Positions 26,904-37,557 of a DNA stretch of 64,000 bases are shown in pieces. A program made the translations under genes and the position numbers. Every line of letters starts with the position of its first letter. Within the stretch, counting starts at the first letter, position 1. The stretch spans positions 587,864 through 651,863 of the forward strand of contig NZ_LMLC01000004.1 of NCBI RefSeq assembly GCF_001421805.1, read 5' to 3'. The stretch comes from Sphingomonas sp. Leaf34. Lineage in GTDB: Bacteria > Pseudomonadota > Alphaproteobacteria > Sphingomonadales > Sphingomonadaceae. The notes beneath the pieces were generated by a model, which was not told the origin of the DNA, ran no database searches, and saw only the letters and a program-made list of their open reading frames with translations.

Positions 26904-27147
26904 TGTCCTAGCTCCCGGAATGATCAAAACTCCAAGCGCTAAACGATTGCTTCTGTTCCAAAACAGGTCGTCACACCGTCCCAGTCGTTCGGCGCTGTCA
27001 GGCGTCGCTGTTTACGCATGACGACCGTCCCGAACGCCGCTATCGGGCAAGGATGGCGGAGCCTCGTGGCTGATCCCATCCCCGGCAGGCCGCGCATGTG
27101 GGCGGGGAGGGGGTAGCCTAACTGGCGGCGGGACCTAAAGAAGCATC

Positions 27148-28464
27148 ATGGCTGGCCTGATCAATCGCTTTATACCGGCTAAACGCTGGACACCGTCACG
27201 GTACAGAGCGTTGCTGCGCGCGCGAGGTCCGCGATCGACGCAGTTTCGGACGCGCGTGGCGATCCTGACGGGTGCGATCCTCATAGGCATCGTCGCGACC
27301 CTGTTCGCGGAGGCTGCCGACTGGGCAGGCGCGGTCTTCGGCCGTTTTGCCGCGACCTGGCACTGGCTGCCGCTGATCTCGACGCCGCTCATCTTCATGG
27401 GACTGGTCTGGATGACCCGTCGCTATGCGCCGCTCGCGCGGGGATCCGGTATTCCCCAGGTCATTGCGGCGCAGGGCAATCCGAACGACGCCACCGGAAC
27501 GCTGATTTCGATCCGGACGGTCGCGGCAAAGGCGGTGCTGACCATCGGCGCAGTGCTGGGCGGTGCATCGGTCGGCCGGGAAGGGCCGACCGTCCAAGTG
27601 GCGGCCGCGGTCATGGGGGTGACGCACCGAATCGTCCGCGTGCCGTTGCGCGGTGGCGTTGTGATCGCCGGCGGTGCGGCGGGCGTGGCAGCCGCCTTCA
27701 ACACGCCGCTTGCCGGGCTGCTGTTCGCGATCGAGGAACTCGCCTCCGCGTATGAGCAGCGCGTGACGCTGCTCGTCCTCGCCGCGATCGTTATCGCCGG
27801 GATGGTCGCGCAGTCGGTGCAGGGCGACTATATCTACTTCGGGGCGATCGGCGCGCATATGCCGCTGCTGTCCGCGCTGATCGTCGCCCCGGTCGCCGGA
27901 GTCGCGGGTGGCATGACGGGCGGGCTCTTCTCGCGCGTTCTGCTGGCGATGGCGGTCAGCCGCAATCGGCTGACGGGGTGGGCCCGTGCGCATCCCGTGG
28001 CGTTCGCCGGCATTTGCGGGGGTGTCGTCGCGGTGCTGGGCGTCGTGACCGGGCTGACTTGGGGAACCGGCTATGCGTCCGCGCGCGCGATGATCGTCGG
28101 CGTGGATGCCCCGCTCTGGTTTGGGCCGGCCAAGCTGATCGCCACGGCCGCGACCGCGATCGCCGGCCTCCCGGGCGGGATCTTCGCGCCGTCGCTCGCC
28201 GTCGGCGCCGGCGTCGGCAACCTGCTGCGCGAGGTATTTCCCGGCGAGCCGGCGAGTGCGATCGTGATCCTCGGTATGGTCGCCTATTTTGCAGGGGTCG
28301 TCCGCGCGCCGCTGACCGCGGTCATCATCCTGTCGGAGACGACCGCCAGCCGGGGCCTGATGCTGCCGATGTTCGCAACGGCTTTCATCGCCGATGCCGC
28401 CAGCCAGTGGGTGTGCCGCGAAAAGTTGTACCACGGCCTGTCGAAGACCTTTTCGATGACATAA
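27148..28464 (+). CDS. ClC-family chloride channel or H+/Cl- antiporter
   Basis: A 438-residue inner-membrane protein with about 10-12 hydrophobic helices and the three ClC filter motifs: GSGIP at 99-103, GREGP at 143-147 with gating Glu145, and GIFAPSL near 344. Both Glu residues after the fourth motif (IEE at 195-197) are kept, matching the internal proton-site Glu of the E. coli exchanger, so proton-coupled antiport is more likely than a pure channel. The length is normal for a bacterial ClC without CBS domains. AAGAAG lies before the ATG. Its neighbours do not form an obvious operon. Confidence 0.9.
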   Translation: MAGLINRFIPAKRWTPSRYRALLRARGPRSTQFRTRVAILTGAILIGIVATLFAEAADWAGAVFGRFAATWHWLPLISTPLIFMGLVWMTRRYAPLARGSGIPQVIAAQGNPNDATGTLISIRTVAAKAVLTIGAVLGGASVGREGPTVQVAAAVMGVTHRIVRVPLRGGVVIAGGAAGVAAAFNTPLAGLLFAIEELASAYEQRVTLLVLAAIVIAGMVAQSVQGDYIYFGAIGAHMPLLSALIVAPVAGVAGGMTGGLFSRVLLAMAVSRNRLTGWARAHPVAFAGICGGVVAVLGVVTGLTWGTGYASARAMIVGVDAPLWFGPAKLIATAATAIAGLPGGIFAPSLAVGAGVGNLLREVFPGEPASAIVILGMVAYFAGVVRAPLTAVIILSETTASRGLMLPMFATAFIADAASQWVCREKLYHGLSKTFSMT

Positions 28465-28770
28465 ACGAGCAGATCCGCCTGAGTCTGCAGGAACCCGTCG
28501 CACGCGCCCGCACGTGGCATGGCCACGATAGACGGTCATGAGATACGCGTGCTGCGACGGCGCTGCCTTTGGAGGTGGCCAGCGCGGTGGCGCTGTCGAC
28601 CGTGCCGGCCCGCCCATCGCTGGCTTTGACGCCCGTCGTCGGTTCAGACGCCCGTCGCTGATCCCGACGTTTGCAAACGCAAGCGGTGCAGGCGGCGGCA
28701 GGGGGGCGAGCCTGCCTTGCCAAGCTTCTGGAGCGAGGCCAATGTTGCGCGAACGATGGAGAGGCCAGCT
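28465..28770. other. Intergenic region with a short direct repeat
   Basis: About 306 bases with no supported gene. The 11-mer GACGCCCGTCG occurs twice (28628-28638 and 28647-28657), 8 bases apart. No clear terminator was seen for the ClC gene. The region presumably carries the promoter of the small downstream gene. Confidence 0.4.
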
Positions 28771-29028
28771 ATGTCCGACGAGTACGCGCGCGGGCGACGG
28801 GATGGATTGCGTCTGGCGCTCTCGATCCTGGAGGCAGAAGAGACGAAGTGGGAGGCGCTGCTCGGTGAGAGCGCATCATGGCGAACCAACGCAACGCGCG
28901 CGATCCGCCACAAGGCATATCAGGTAGCGCGCAAGCGTGTGCAGACCGTGTTAAACCGATTATTGCCAACGTCGCAGTCCGAGCTGCCGATCGAGGTCGC
29001 AACGATGATCGATCGAGCCGGATTTTAG
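28771..29028 (+). CDS. Small helical protein, unknown function
   Basis: An 85-residue protein with no signal peptide, rich in Arg, Ala, Glu and Leu, and predicted to be mostly alpha-helical. GGAGAG lies 8 bases before this ATG (MSDEYARGRRDGLRLAL), which decides the start over an upstream ATG at 28717. No domain is recognised. Codon third positions look like those of coding genes in the window, but there is no family support. Confidence 0.5.
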   Translation: MSDEYARGRRDGLRLALSILEAEETKWEALLGESASWRTNATRAIRHKAYQVARKRVQTVLNRLLPTSQSELPIEVATMIDRAGF

Positions 29029-29289
29029 CGGATGCCTCTCGCAAGCCCTACTCTCGGGTTTCGACAGCGACCGGGACCGTGCCCCTAAAATCCGACCTGC
29101 CTGGCCCCTTGGTGTCGAGAGGCGGCAAACCGCATTGGAACGACCAGACATTGTTCCCCCCATAAAGGACAGAATGGCAATTTCATCCCAGCCGCTAAGC
29201 CACTCGAATGCTAAGGGACATTGCGTTGTCCCGGTTGCCCGCTAGGCTTGGACGGGTTTGGTTGGCTGGTTTTTAACCCCGGGGGAAGT

Positions 29290-30855
29290 ATGGCAAGGCA
29301 GGCCTCGAGGGGCATCGTCGAGCGCATGTTTGCGCGCAAATCGATCGCGCAGGTTCAGCGCGAAACCGCCGCAAGTGAACTGAAGCGAACGCTCGGCAAA
29401 TGGAACCTGCTGATGCTCGGCATCGGGTGTATCATCGGCGCGGGCATCTTTGTGCGGACCGGCTCTGCGGCCGCGCTCCATGCAGGTCCTGCGGTGCTGC
29501 TGTCGTTCGTGGTGGCCGGTATGGTCTGCGCGTTTGCCGGCCTGTGCTACGCCGAATTGTCGTCGACACTGCCAGTGTCCGGCTCGGCCTATACCTATGG
29601 TTATACGACGTTGGGCGAATTCGTCGCGTGGACGATGGGCGCGCTGCTGCTGCTCGAATACGGGCTGGCCGCGTCGGTGGTGGCGGTCGGCTGGTCGGGC
29701 TACGTCATCAGCCTGTTGGGCGATTTCGGCATCCATATTCCCCCGCAGTTCACCGGGCCGGCCGGGTATCCTCTGATCCGCGGCGGCGTGCCGGTTGTCG
29801 TCGATGGTCGGCCGGTGACGACGATCTTCAACCTGCCGGCCTTCCTGATATGTCTGGCGCTCGCCGCGCTGCTGGTGCGGGGCGTGGCGGAATCGGCGAA
29901 GGTGAACACCATCATCGTCGCGATCAAGGTCGGCGTGCTGGTCGCCTTCATCGCGGTCGGCGGCGTGATCGTGCTGTCGCATCTGAACGAACTGGTCGCG
30001 CGCAACTGGACGCCGTTCATTCCCGCCAATCAGGGCGCCGGCAAGTTCGGCGTCGACGGCGTCATGCGCGCCGCATCGATCGTGTTCTTCGCCTATGTCG
30101 GGTTCGAGGCGATATCGACCGCGGGGCAGGAGGCCAAGGACCCCAAGAAGGACATGCCGTTCGGGATCATCGGCGCGCTGATCGTGTGCACGGTGATCTA
30201 CATGCTCGTCGCGGCGATCATGACGTTGCTGGTGCCCTATACCGCGCTCAATGTTCCCGATCCGGTCGCAGTGGTGGTCGACAGTTTCGGCCCCGCCTGG
30301 GGGTGGCTGGCCAAGCTCATCAAGATCGGTGCGATCATCGGGCTGACCTCGGTGGTGCTGGTGCTGATGTATGGCCAGACGCGGATCTTCTACACGATGG
30401 CGCGCGACGGCCTGCTGCCACGCGTGTTCGCGACCGTGCACCCGACGTTCAAGACACCGTATGTCAACACCGTGCTGGTCGGCGTCGTCACGGCAGTGGC
30501 GGCGGGATTCTTCGACATCAACGTGCTGGGGGACATGACCTCGGTCGGCACGCTCGCGGCGTTCTCGATCGTCTGCCTGTCGGTCATCTACCTGCGCCGC
30601 GCTGCGCCCGACCTGCCGCGCGGGTTCTCCGTACCGCTCTATCCGGCAGTGCCTCTCCTGGGCATTGCGTCGTGCGTCTATCTCATCACGACGGTGCCGA
30701 TGAAGGTCTTGATGTTTTTCGCCTGGTACATGGTCGGCGGTATCCTGCTCTATTTCGTCTATGGCATCCGTCACTCGCACCTGCAGCGGGGTGAGCCGCA
30801 GGACGATGCGCCGGATATGGGGGAATATGTGGCGCCCGTTGGCGAGCAGCCCTAG
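29290..30855 (+). CDS. APC-family amino acid permease
   Basis: A 521-residue inner-membrane transporter with about 12 helices. The APC signature of helix 1 is clear (LKRTLGKWNLLMLGIGCIIG then AGIFVRTG near residues 32-59), as are FFAYVGFEAISTAGQEAKDP near 266 and MYGQTRIFYTMARDGLLP near 360. It belongs to the YfnA/CAT-like group that imports amino acids with protons. The start at 29290 has GGGGGA just before it; Met at 29326 is also possible and is where family members often begin. No catabolic gene nearby indicates the substrate. Confidence 0.88.
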   Translation: MARQASRGIVERMFARKSIAQVQRETAASELKRTLGKWNLLMLGIGCIIGAGIFVRTGSAAALHAGPAVLLSFVVAGMVCAFAGLCYAELSSTLPVSGSAYTYGYTTLGEFVAWTMGALLLLEYGLAASVVAVGWSGYVISLLGDFGIHIPPQFTGPAGYPLIRGGVPVVVDGRPVTTIFNLPAFLICLALAALLVRGVAESAKVNTIIVAIKVGVLVAFIAVGGVIVLSHLNELVARNWTPFIPANQGAGKFGVDGVMRAASIVFFAYVGFEAISTAGQEAKDPKKDMPFGIIGALIVCTVIYMLVAAIMTLLVPYTALNVPDPVAVVVDSFGPAWGWLAKLIKIGAIIGLTSVVLVLMYGQTRIFYTMARDGLLPRVFATVHPTFKTPYVNTVLVGVVTAVAAGFFDINVLGDMTSVGTLAAFSIVCLSVIYLRRAAPDLPRGFSVPLYPAVPLLGIASCVYLITTVPMKVLMFFAWYMVGGILLYFVYGIRHSHLQRGEPQDDAPDMGEYVAPVGEQP

Positions 30856-31107
30856 GCGCCGCCAGATAAAGGACCGTTCGAAGCCGGGATCGCGGCGAGA
30901 GGGCGTCGATGGCCGGTTCTGCGCTGTCCGATTGCGCTCTGCCGGTTCAAACGCTTGATACCGGAACGGATCGGTGCCGCCGGTCTGGAAAAAGGCGCTC
31001 GCGCCACCGTCGGCCGTGGATGGGACGGCGTTGGGGCCATGCACGTGCCCCTTATCGCGTTCTGACTGTCACACAGGGTTAAGATCGCTGCCGTAGCGCG
31101 CTGGCCT

Positions 31108-32856
31108 ATGATCCATGGAATTCCCAAACTCTGGTCGCGAAGCATGGTTGCGCGGCTGATGGTGCCGGTCGCCATCATGCTAGGACTGGTCTGCGTGCTC
31201 GGCTCGATCGGGCTGGGAACGCGCAGTCGCGTCCAGACTGCGCGCGATGCCGCCAATGCGGCGCAGGTCGTGCGGATCCACCTGGTCGAAGTGCGCTCGC
31301 TCAGTCGCTCGCTCCAGCGCGATGCGCTCAATCTGCTGCTCGAGCGCGATCCGCGCGAACGAGCGATCATCCACCGTAAATTTTCTACGCGTTCGGACCA
31401 GATGCGCCTGCAACTCGCGCAACTCGTTGGTACTCCCGCGGCTCGGTTGACCCCGCACAGTCGCTACATCGAGAGTCAAGCGGTCGTCCTAGACCGCCTG
31501 GCGATCGTGGCCGCGGCGGCGAGCAATGGAGGGCAGGCACGCGCATGGGCGATCTTCCGCCGCGACGTCCGCCCGAACGAACGGATTGCCTCAACGATCG
31601 CCGATACGCTGATCGGCGCCCAGGAAGCGCGGGTCGAACGCCTGTTCCGCCATGCCTACGACCTCGAACGGCAGGAGGTGACGATCAGCGTCCTCGCAAG
31701 CCTCGTGCTGTTCTCGCTCGCCGCCTGCGGTACGGTCCTGATCGTCCAGCGCACGATCATCCGCCCGTTGCTGCAGATCGAGCGAACGATGGCGGCGATC
31801 GCCGGCGGCAACGCCAAGGGCCGAACGCCGCATGCCGGACGGCGCGACGAGATCGGCCGGATGGCGCGCGCGATCGAAGTCTTTCGCGCCTCGGTGGTCG
31901 AACGCGAACACCTGCACGCCGAAGCAGGTCGCCAGCAAATCGCCGAGGTCCAGCGCGAACGGCAGGTCGAGATCAGGCGCCGGTCGTTCGAAGACGCCGA
32001 GGCCGAGCGCAACCGTATCGTGCGACAGGCGGCAACGATGCTGGAAGACGAGATCGCCGATGTGCTCGCAGGCCTGCGCGGATCGGCGCACCAGCTCACG
32101 GTGACGTCGGGCGACCTCGAGGATCACTCGACCGCAGCGACGCGCGAACTCGGCGACGTCGGCGTTGCGGTACGGCGGGCGCTTGACGGCGCGACCGATA
32201 TCGCCGCCGCGACGACGCAGTTCATGGGCGCGATCCGGCAGTCGAGCGACAGCACAAGGCGGACCGCCGATCTCAGCGCACAGGCGGCGGACCGTGCGGC
32301 GGAACTCGCGCGCGACATGGCCGGCGTGCAGGACGATGCGCGTGCGATCGGCGCGATCGTCGGGCTGATCGGCAGCATCGCCGCGCGCACCAAGCTGCTT
32401 GCGCTGAACGCCGCGATGGAAGCGGCGCGGGTTGGCGACGCGGGCAAGGGGTTCGCGGTCGTCGCAGGCGAGGTACGGATGCTGGCGACGCAGACCGCGG
32501 ATGCTACCGACGAGATTGCGCGCCAGATCGCCGGCATGCAGCGCGGCACGCACGCCGCGTCCACCGGGTTGACGCAAATCCGCGGGCTGGTGGACGAGAT
32601 GGCGCGCGGCGCCGATGCTCTGGCGTCGAGCATCGATGAACAGGCGCAAAGCGGCCAGACGATCAACCGCAACGTCGATGGCGCTGCCGACGATCTCGAT
32701 CTCATCGGCCGCCTCGTTACCGAGGTCTCGGTTGCGACCAGAGGCACTGCCGGCATGGCGTCGCTAGTCCGCAGCGACTCGCGACGGGTCGAGGATGGCG
32801 CATCCTCGATCGATGGGGCGCTGTCCCGCTTCTTCGGTCAGCTTCACCTGGCCTGA
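31108..32856 (+). CDS. Methyl-accepting chemotaxis protein
   Basis: A 582-residue chemoreceptor. Membrane helix 1 is at ~14-36 and helix 2 at ~191-213, enclosing a helical periplasmic sensor of about 155 residues (four-helix-bundle type). A HAMP domain follows at ~214-266 ([18 protein letters not shown]), then a coiled coil and the signalling domain with the conserved hairpin at ~427-460 ([20 protein letters not shown] then [11 protein letters not shown]). The usual QTN before LLALNAA is RTK here, a minor deviation. It signals through CheA/CheW, which are not in the window. The ligand is unknown; the gene stands alone. Confidence 0.9.
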   Translation: MIHGIPKLWSRSMVARLMVPVAIMLGLVCVLGSIGLGTRSRVQTARDAANAAQVVRIHLVEVRSLSRSLQRDALNLLLERDPRERAIIHRKFSTRSDQMRLQLAQLVGTPAARLTPHSRYIESQAVVLDRLAIVAAAASNGGQARAWAIFRRDVRPNERIASTIADTLIGAQEARVERLFRHAYDLERQEVTISVLASLVLFSLAACGTVLIVQRTIIRPLLQIERTMAAIAGGNAKGRTPHAGRRDEIGRMARAIEVFRASVVEREHLHAEAGRQQIAEVQRERQVEIRRRSFEDAEAERNRIVRQAATMLEDEIADVLAGLRGSAHQLTVTSGDLEDHSTAATRELGDVGVAVRRALDGATDIAAATTQFMGAIRQSSDSTRRTADLSAQAADRAAELARDMAGVQDDARAIGAIVGLIGSIAARTKLLALNAAMEAARVGDAGKGFAVVAGEVRMLATQTADATDEIARQIAGMQRGTHAASTGLTQIRGLVDEMARGADALASSIDEQAQSGQTINRNVDGAADDLDLIGRLVTEVSVATRGTAGMASLVRSDSRRVEDGASSIDGALSRFFGQLHLA

Positions 32857-32958
32857 AACGCGGTCGCTGGCGCGTGTCTCAGCCTGGATCGCTGCGGCGG
32901 GGGCGGCGGGATTAGTGTCGCTGCGCGGTCACGCCGTGCCGCCGCGTGCCGGATGCGC

Positions 32959-33186
32959 CTATCGGTACGATCGGGGGTCGGCGGCTTGCAGTTCGACGAC
33001 ACGTCGTTCCAATCGTTCGGCAAGCGAATCGCGGACCGGATCGCCGACCCGCAGCTTTCGCCACGTATTGTAGCTAATGCCATAGCGCATCATGAGCGCC
33101 GAGCCGGTCTCGTCGCGCATGTCGGCCAGCATCTGGCTGACGATATGCGCGGGCACGGGGCGCATGGCGATACGGGGTTTTCGCAT
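32959..33186 (-). CDS. Small HTH-like protein after the TonB receptor
   Basis: A 75-residue basic protein with no signal. The stretch MMRYGISYNTWRKLRVGDPV then RDSLAERLERRV reads as a helix-turn-helix that ends in a recognition-like helix, recalling short DNA-binding domains of transposon or regulator origin. GGAGGT lies 6 bases before the ATG at 33186, which decides the start; the longer upstream frame overlaps the receptor gene. It begins 31 bases after the receptor stop on the same strand and so is probably the last gene of that operon. A DNA-binding role is inference. Confidence 0.6.
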   Translation of the reverse strand: MRKPRIAMRPVPAHIVSQMLADMRDETGSALMMRYGISYNTWRKLRVGDPVRDSLAERLERRVVELQAADPRSYR

Positions 33187-33217
33187 TCGTGTACCTCCTG
33201 CAAAGGGTCGATAACGC

Positions 33218-36124
33218 TCAGAACGAGACGCGAACGCCGAGCGTGGCATAGCGGCCGATCGGGTCATAGGCGCTGCTCGCCGCGGTGGTGAACGTCGTCA
33301 CCGGCGGTGGCGACAGCGGCGGATCGCGGTCGAACAGATTGGCGATCGACAGATACACCTGCTGCTTCCCCCCGCCGATCCGCAGATTATAGGTGCCGGT
33401 CAGGTTGGTGTAGAACACCGCGGGCGTCGTGTTGTCGTTGATGTCGACGCCCTCGACCCGCGTGGCATCGAGCTTGGCCGCGCTGATGAAGCGTTCCTGC
33501 ACGAACAGCGAGAACGCCTCGTTCGACCAGGTTGCCTGCAGGATGCCGCTCCATTTCGGCGTGGTCGTCTCGCCCAGCGCCTCGCGCACCGCGGAGCCCG
33601 GCGTCTCCGAATTATTCTGCGTCGCGTGGTTGCCGACGAGCCGCAGGTTCAGGTCGCCGCCGGCGACTTCGGTCTTGTAGCCGAGTTCGAAATCGATGCC
33701 GGCGACGGTCTGCTGCGCCAGATTGAGGTTGGGGCGCAGGATGCTGAGCGAGCCCGAGGGCAGGACGGTGATGTTGGCGCACTGGGTCTGGTTGCCCGCG
33801 GCGCATTCGTCGACCACGCGCTGCTCGGCCAGTGTGCTGATCGCGTCCTTCAGCGTGATCTTGTAATAGTCGACCGAGGCCTGGAACCCGCGCAGCCAGC
33901 CGGGCTGGTACACGCCGCCGAAGGTGATCGTGCGGGCGCGTTCGGGCTTCAGATCGCGGTTGCCGGTCGCAAAATTGACCTGGGGCGTGGTCACGCCGTT
34001 GAACACGACGTTGCCGTTCAGCTGCGTCGCGGGGTTGAACAGTTCGAGCAGGTTGGGCGCGCGAATGTCCTGCGACCAGGTGCCGCGGAAGCGCAGGTCG
34101 TCGACCAGCTGCCAGCTGGCGCCCAGCTTCCACGTCGTGACCCCGCCCGACGTGCTGTAGTCCGCGTGACGGATGGCGCCGTTCAGGTCGAGCGACTGCG
34201 CGATCGCGCTGTCCTTGAGCACCGGCACCGCGACCTCGAGATAGCCCTCGCGGATGTCGTATTCGCCGGAGAACGGCAGCGGGTTGAAGAAGCGATACGG
34301 TCCCTGCCGCCCGGACAGCGCCGAGGGGCCGCCGCGGATGCCGGTGAAGTCGATCCGCGTCGGGGACAGCGCATCGGTGGTCTGGCGCGCGGTCTCCTTG
34401 CGATATTCGACGCCAGCCGCGACCGCGATCGGCCCTGCCAGCTCGATGCTGTCGCCCAGATCGCCGCGGATATTGGCGGACACCACCTGCTGGCGCAGAC
34501 GCAGGTTCAGCACATTGTCGCCGGTGACATAGTCGGTGATCGCCTGGTTCGACGCTTGCGGGCCGAACAGGTTGCGCGGCGTGCAGCCGGGATCGAGCCC
34601 GGCTAGCGTCGAGCGGCACACGATCTGGCCGGCCGAGTTTCGCACCGCGTCGGCCGAGGCATAGAGGTTGCGCGCAACCGTCAGGTTGTTCGACCGCAAT
34701 TCCTGGTCCGACTGACCGAAATTATACGAGGCGTCGTATTTCCACGGACCGCCGAGATCGCCGCGGACGCCGACCGATGCGTGATAGACGTCGATCGTCG
34801 ATTCATTCTCGACCAGCGGCAATTCGCTTTCGAACCGGCCGAGCTGGAACGACTGGACGTTCGCCGCGACCATACGCGCCAGGATGTTGGCGGGGAGGTA
34901 CGCGTTGTCGCGATAGATGGTGTAGGCGGCATTGGAGCCGACATTCTGGCTGACGAACGCGCCCTGGTTGGTATGGCTGCGCGCATACAACCCCTCGACG
35001 AACACCGTTGCGACCGGGGCGATCTCGAATTCGGTGCGTGCAAACGCGTTGTAGCGTTCCTGCGTCGGCTGCAGCCCGATATTGGCGCGCGCGCCGTCAC
35101 CCCCGCTCTGGAACGCGGTACCGGTGATCGTGCCATAGTCAAACGGCGCCGAGCCGCCGCCGGCGAGGAACTGCGTCCCGCGGAGCGGACCCGCGCTGAT
35201 CAGACCGCCGATCGTGCCGAGCGAACTGCGGATCGACGGAATGATCAGGTTCGTCGGCCGCGCGCCGGATACCGGGTTCACGATCTGCCCGGCATTGTCG
35301 TCGAACCAGTCCCGCCCGGTGTCCTGGTCGGCGCGAAGGCCCTTCTGGTAGAAATAGTCCACCCCCGCGACGAAGCGCAGCCGGTCGTCCATGCCCGACG
35401 TGCCGAACGCCAGCGATCCGCCGGCGGACGGCAGGTCGCCATGCGTCGAGACGCCACCCAGCGCCTCCGCCTTGAACCCCTTCAGCTTGGTGTCGAGCAC
35501 GAAATTGACGACGCCGGCGACCGCGTCCGATCCATAGGCGGCGGATGCGCCGCCGGTGACAACGTCGACGCGGCTGACCAACCCTTGCGGAATGATGTTG
35601 ATATCGACCGATCCGCCACTGTTGGTTGCGGGCAGGCGGCGACCGTCGAGCAGGACCAGCGTGCGCTGTGCGCCGAGGCCGCGCAGGTTGAGCAGGTTCT
35701 GCCCGCTGCTGCCGCCGCGGCTGTTGGTGGTCGATGGACTGGACGTCTTGGTGCTGCCGTTGAAGGCTGGCAGCTGGTTCAGGCCGTCCGCGAGGTTGGT
35801 CGGCGCGGATTCGCGCAGCTGCTCCGAACTCGCCATCGTCACCGGAGTGGGGGTCTTAAAGCCAGTGGCGACGCGGCTGCCAGTGACCACGATGTCGCCG
35901 CCTGGGTCGCTCGCGGGCGCATTGCTTTCGGCGGACTTGAGATCGCCCGTGGGTGTTTCGGGATCTGCCGGCGGGGTGGTCGCAGGTGCGTTCGGCATCG
36001 CCGAGGCGTCCTGCGCGCCGGGCGTCGGCACCTGTTGGGCGGCGGCCGGCGTCGCCAGCATCATCGCGAGCGGCACCATGGCAGCCCCGCACGCGAGCAT
36101 CGTCTTCCTGGTGTTCCAGGTCAT
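33218..36124 (-). CDS. TonB-dependent receptor of the MFS/binding-protein cluster
   Basis: A 968-residue outer-membrane receptor with signal peptide (TMLACGAAMVPLAMMLATPA), a Pro/Ala-rich linker, TonB-box-like GGDIVVTGSRVA near 80-91, and a plug with the typical NLLNLRGLGAQRTLVLLDGR and VDVVTGGASAAYGSDAVAG. The barrel ends in ATLGVRVSF. This plug type is common in receptors for small organic ligands and peptides as well as sugars. The start at 36124 follows GGGAGAGAG. It lies 104 bases after the MFS gene in the same direction, so all four genes may share a message. Confidence 0.9.
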   Translation of the reverse strand: MTWNTRKTMLACGAAMVPLAMMLATPAAAQQVPTPGAQDASAMPNAPATTPPADPETPTGDLKSAESNAPASDPGGDIVVTGSRVATGFKTPTPVTMASSEQLRESAPTNLADGLNQLPAFNGSTKTSSPSTTNSRGGSSGQNLLNLRGLGAQRTLVLLDGRRLPATNSGGSVDINIIPQGLVSRVDVVTGGASAAYGSDAVAGVVNFVLDTKLKGFKAEALGGVSTHGDLPSAGGSLAFGTSGMDDRLRFVAGVDYFYQKGLRADQDTGRDWFDDNAGQIVNPVSGARPTNLIIPSIRSSLGTIGGLISAGPLRGTQFLAGGGSAPFDYGTITGTAFQSGGDGARANIGLQPTQERYNAFARTEFEIAPVATVFVEGLYARSHTNQGAFVSQNVGSNAAYTIYRDNAYLPANILARMVAANVQSFQLGRFESELPLVENESTIDVYHASVGVRGDLGGPWKYDASYNFGQSDQELRSNNLTVARNLYASADAVRNSAGQIVCRSTLAGLDPGCTPRNLFGPQASNQAITDYVTGDNVLNLRLRQQVVSANIRGDLGDSIELAGPIAVAAGVEYRKETARQTTDALSPTRIDFTGIRGGPSALSGRQGPYRFFNPLPFSGEYDIREGYLEVAVPVLKDSAIAQSLDLNGAIRHADYSTSGGVTTWKLGASWQLVDDLRFRGTWSQDIRAPNLLELFNPATQLNGNVVFNGVTTPQVNFATGNRDLKPERARTITFGGVYQPGWLRGFQASVDYYKITLKDAISTLAEQRVVDECAAGNQTQCANITVLPSGSLSILRPNLNLAQQTVAGIDFELGYKTEVAGGDLNLRLVGNHATQNNSETPGSAVREALGETTTPKWSGILQATWSNEAFSLFVQERFISAAKLDATRVEGVDINDNTTPAVFYTNLTGTYNLRIGGGKQQVYLSIANLFDRDPPLSPPPVTTFTTAASSAYDPIGRYATLGVRVSF

Positions 36125-36228
36125 CGTCTCTCTCCCAAATGTTCGTTTCTTGTTGTTTTTTTTGTAGGTCTTAGGTCGTCGGTCGTAAGGTTTCGGGGCG
36201 GGTGATCGTCGGCGGCGCGGGGCCGGGA

Positions 36229-37557
36229 TCAGCCATGCGCCTCCGCGTGCCGGTTGACCCGGCTGCCGATGAGCAACGCGAGCAGCGAGAGCAGCGCGGC
36301 CGCGGCACACCATGCGCCGGGGATCGCCTTGTCCCCGGTCGCGCCGATCAGGGCGGTGCTGATCGCGGGCGTGAAGCCGCCGAAGATTGCGGTCGCCATG
36401 CTGTAGGCGAGGCTGAAGCCGACGGTGCGGACGTGTGCCGGGATCGCCTCGGTTAGGTAGACGATGAACGCGCCGTTATAGGTGGCGTAGATCGTGGCAA
36501 GTAGGAGTTCGACGGCCAGCAGCTTGCCGAAGCTCGGGCTCGCCACGAGCCAGCTCATCAGCGGATAGGCAAGCACGACGCCGAGCACACTGGCGGTGAT
36601 CAGCAGCGGGCGGCGGCCGACCTTGTCCGATAGCGCCCCCATGACCGGGAGCAGGATGAAGTTGGTGAGGCCGACACAGGCGGTGACGAACAGCGCCTCG
36701 CCCGGACCCAGGTTCAGCACCTTGCTGCCGAAAGTCGGCGTGTAGGCGGTGATCATGTAGAAGAAGACGGTCGTCATCACCGCCATCAGCGCGCCCTGCA
36801 GGACGATCCCCCAATTGGCCCCGATGATCCGCACGATCTCGCCGATTTTCGGATGCTCCTTGCGGTTCAGGAAGGCATCGGTTTCCTCGACGTGACGGCG
36901 GATGATGAACAGGAAGGGGATCATCACGCAGCCGATGATGAAGGGAATGCGCCAGCCCCAGGCCTGCATAGTCTCGGGCGACAGGCTGGTCGACACGAGC
37001 AGGCCAATCAGCGCGGCGAACACCACGGCCGCCTGCTGGCTGGCGGACTGCCACGACGTGTAGAAGCCCTTGCGGTGCGGCGGTGCGATCTCGTTGAGAT
37101 ACACCGAAACGCCGCCGACCTCGACGCCCGCGGACAGGCCCTGCACGAGCCGCCCGGCGAGGATGATAAGCGGCGCGGCGAGGCCGATCTGGTCGTAGGT
37201 AGGGGTGATCGCGATGGCGAGCGTCCCCAGCGCCATCAGACCGAGCGTCAGCAGCAGCCCCTTGCGACGGCCATGATGATCGACATAGGCGCCCAGCACC
37301 AGGGCGCCGACGGGCCGCATCAGGAAGCCCGCGCCGAACGTCATCAGCGTCAGCAGCAGTGATACGAACTCGCTACCGGTCGGAAAAAAAGCCTTCGATA
37401 TGTAGGTGGCGTAATAGCCGAACACCATGAAATCGAACATCTCGAGGAAGTTGCCGCTGGCGACGATGAAGATCGACTTGAAGGCCGATTTCTTGGTCGC
37501 CGCTGTGGCAGCGTCGCCGGACGGCATCGCGCGGGCGGGGAGGGTGTCGGCGGTCAT
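36229..37557 (-). CDS. MFS transporter, MHS family (citrate/tricarballylate-like)
   Basis: A 442-residue, 12-helix inner-membrane symporter of the metabolite:H+ family. ASGNFLEMFDFMVFGYYATY near 32-51 and the loop motif DHHGRRKG near 93-100 match citrate- and tricarballylate-type carriers (CitA/TcuC group). The start ATG at 37557 overlaps the binding-protein stop by ATGA, so production of the two is coupled. It lies between a solute-binding protein and a TonB receptor, an arrangement that suggests a complete outer-to-inner uptake path for one organic acid. The substrate is inferred from family resemblance only. Confidence 0.87.
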   Translation of the reverse strand: MTADTLPARAMPSGDAATAATKKSAFKSIFIVASGNFLEMFDFMVFGYYATYISKAFFPTGSEFVSLLLTLMTFGAGFLMRPVGALVLGAYVDHHGRRKGLLLTLGLMALGTLAIAITPTYDQIGLAAPLIILAGRLVQGLSAGVEVGGVSVYLNEIAPPHRKGFYTSWQSASQQAAVVFAALIGLLVSTSLSPETMQAWGWRIPFIIGCVMIPFLFIIRRHVEETDAFLNRKEHPKIGEIVRIIGANWGIVLQGALMAVMTTVFFYMITAYTPTFGSKVLNLGPGEALFVTACVGLTNFILLPVMGALSDKVGRRPLLITASVLGVVLAYPLMSWLVASPSFGKLLAVELLLATIYATYNGAFIVYLTEAIPAHVRTVGFSLAYSMATAIFGGFTPAISTALIGATGDKAIPGAWCAAAALLSLLALLIGSRVNRHAEAHG

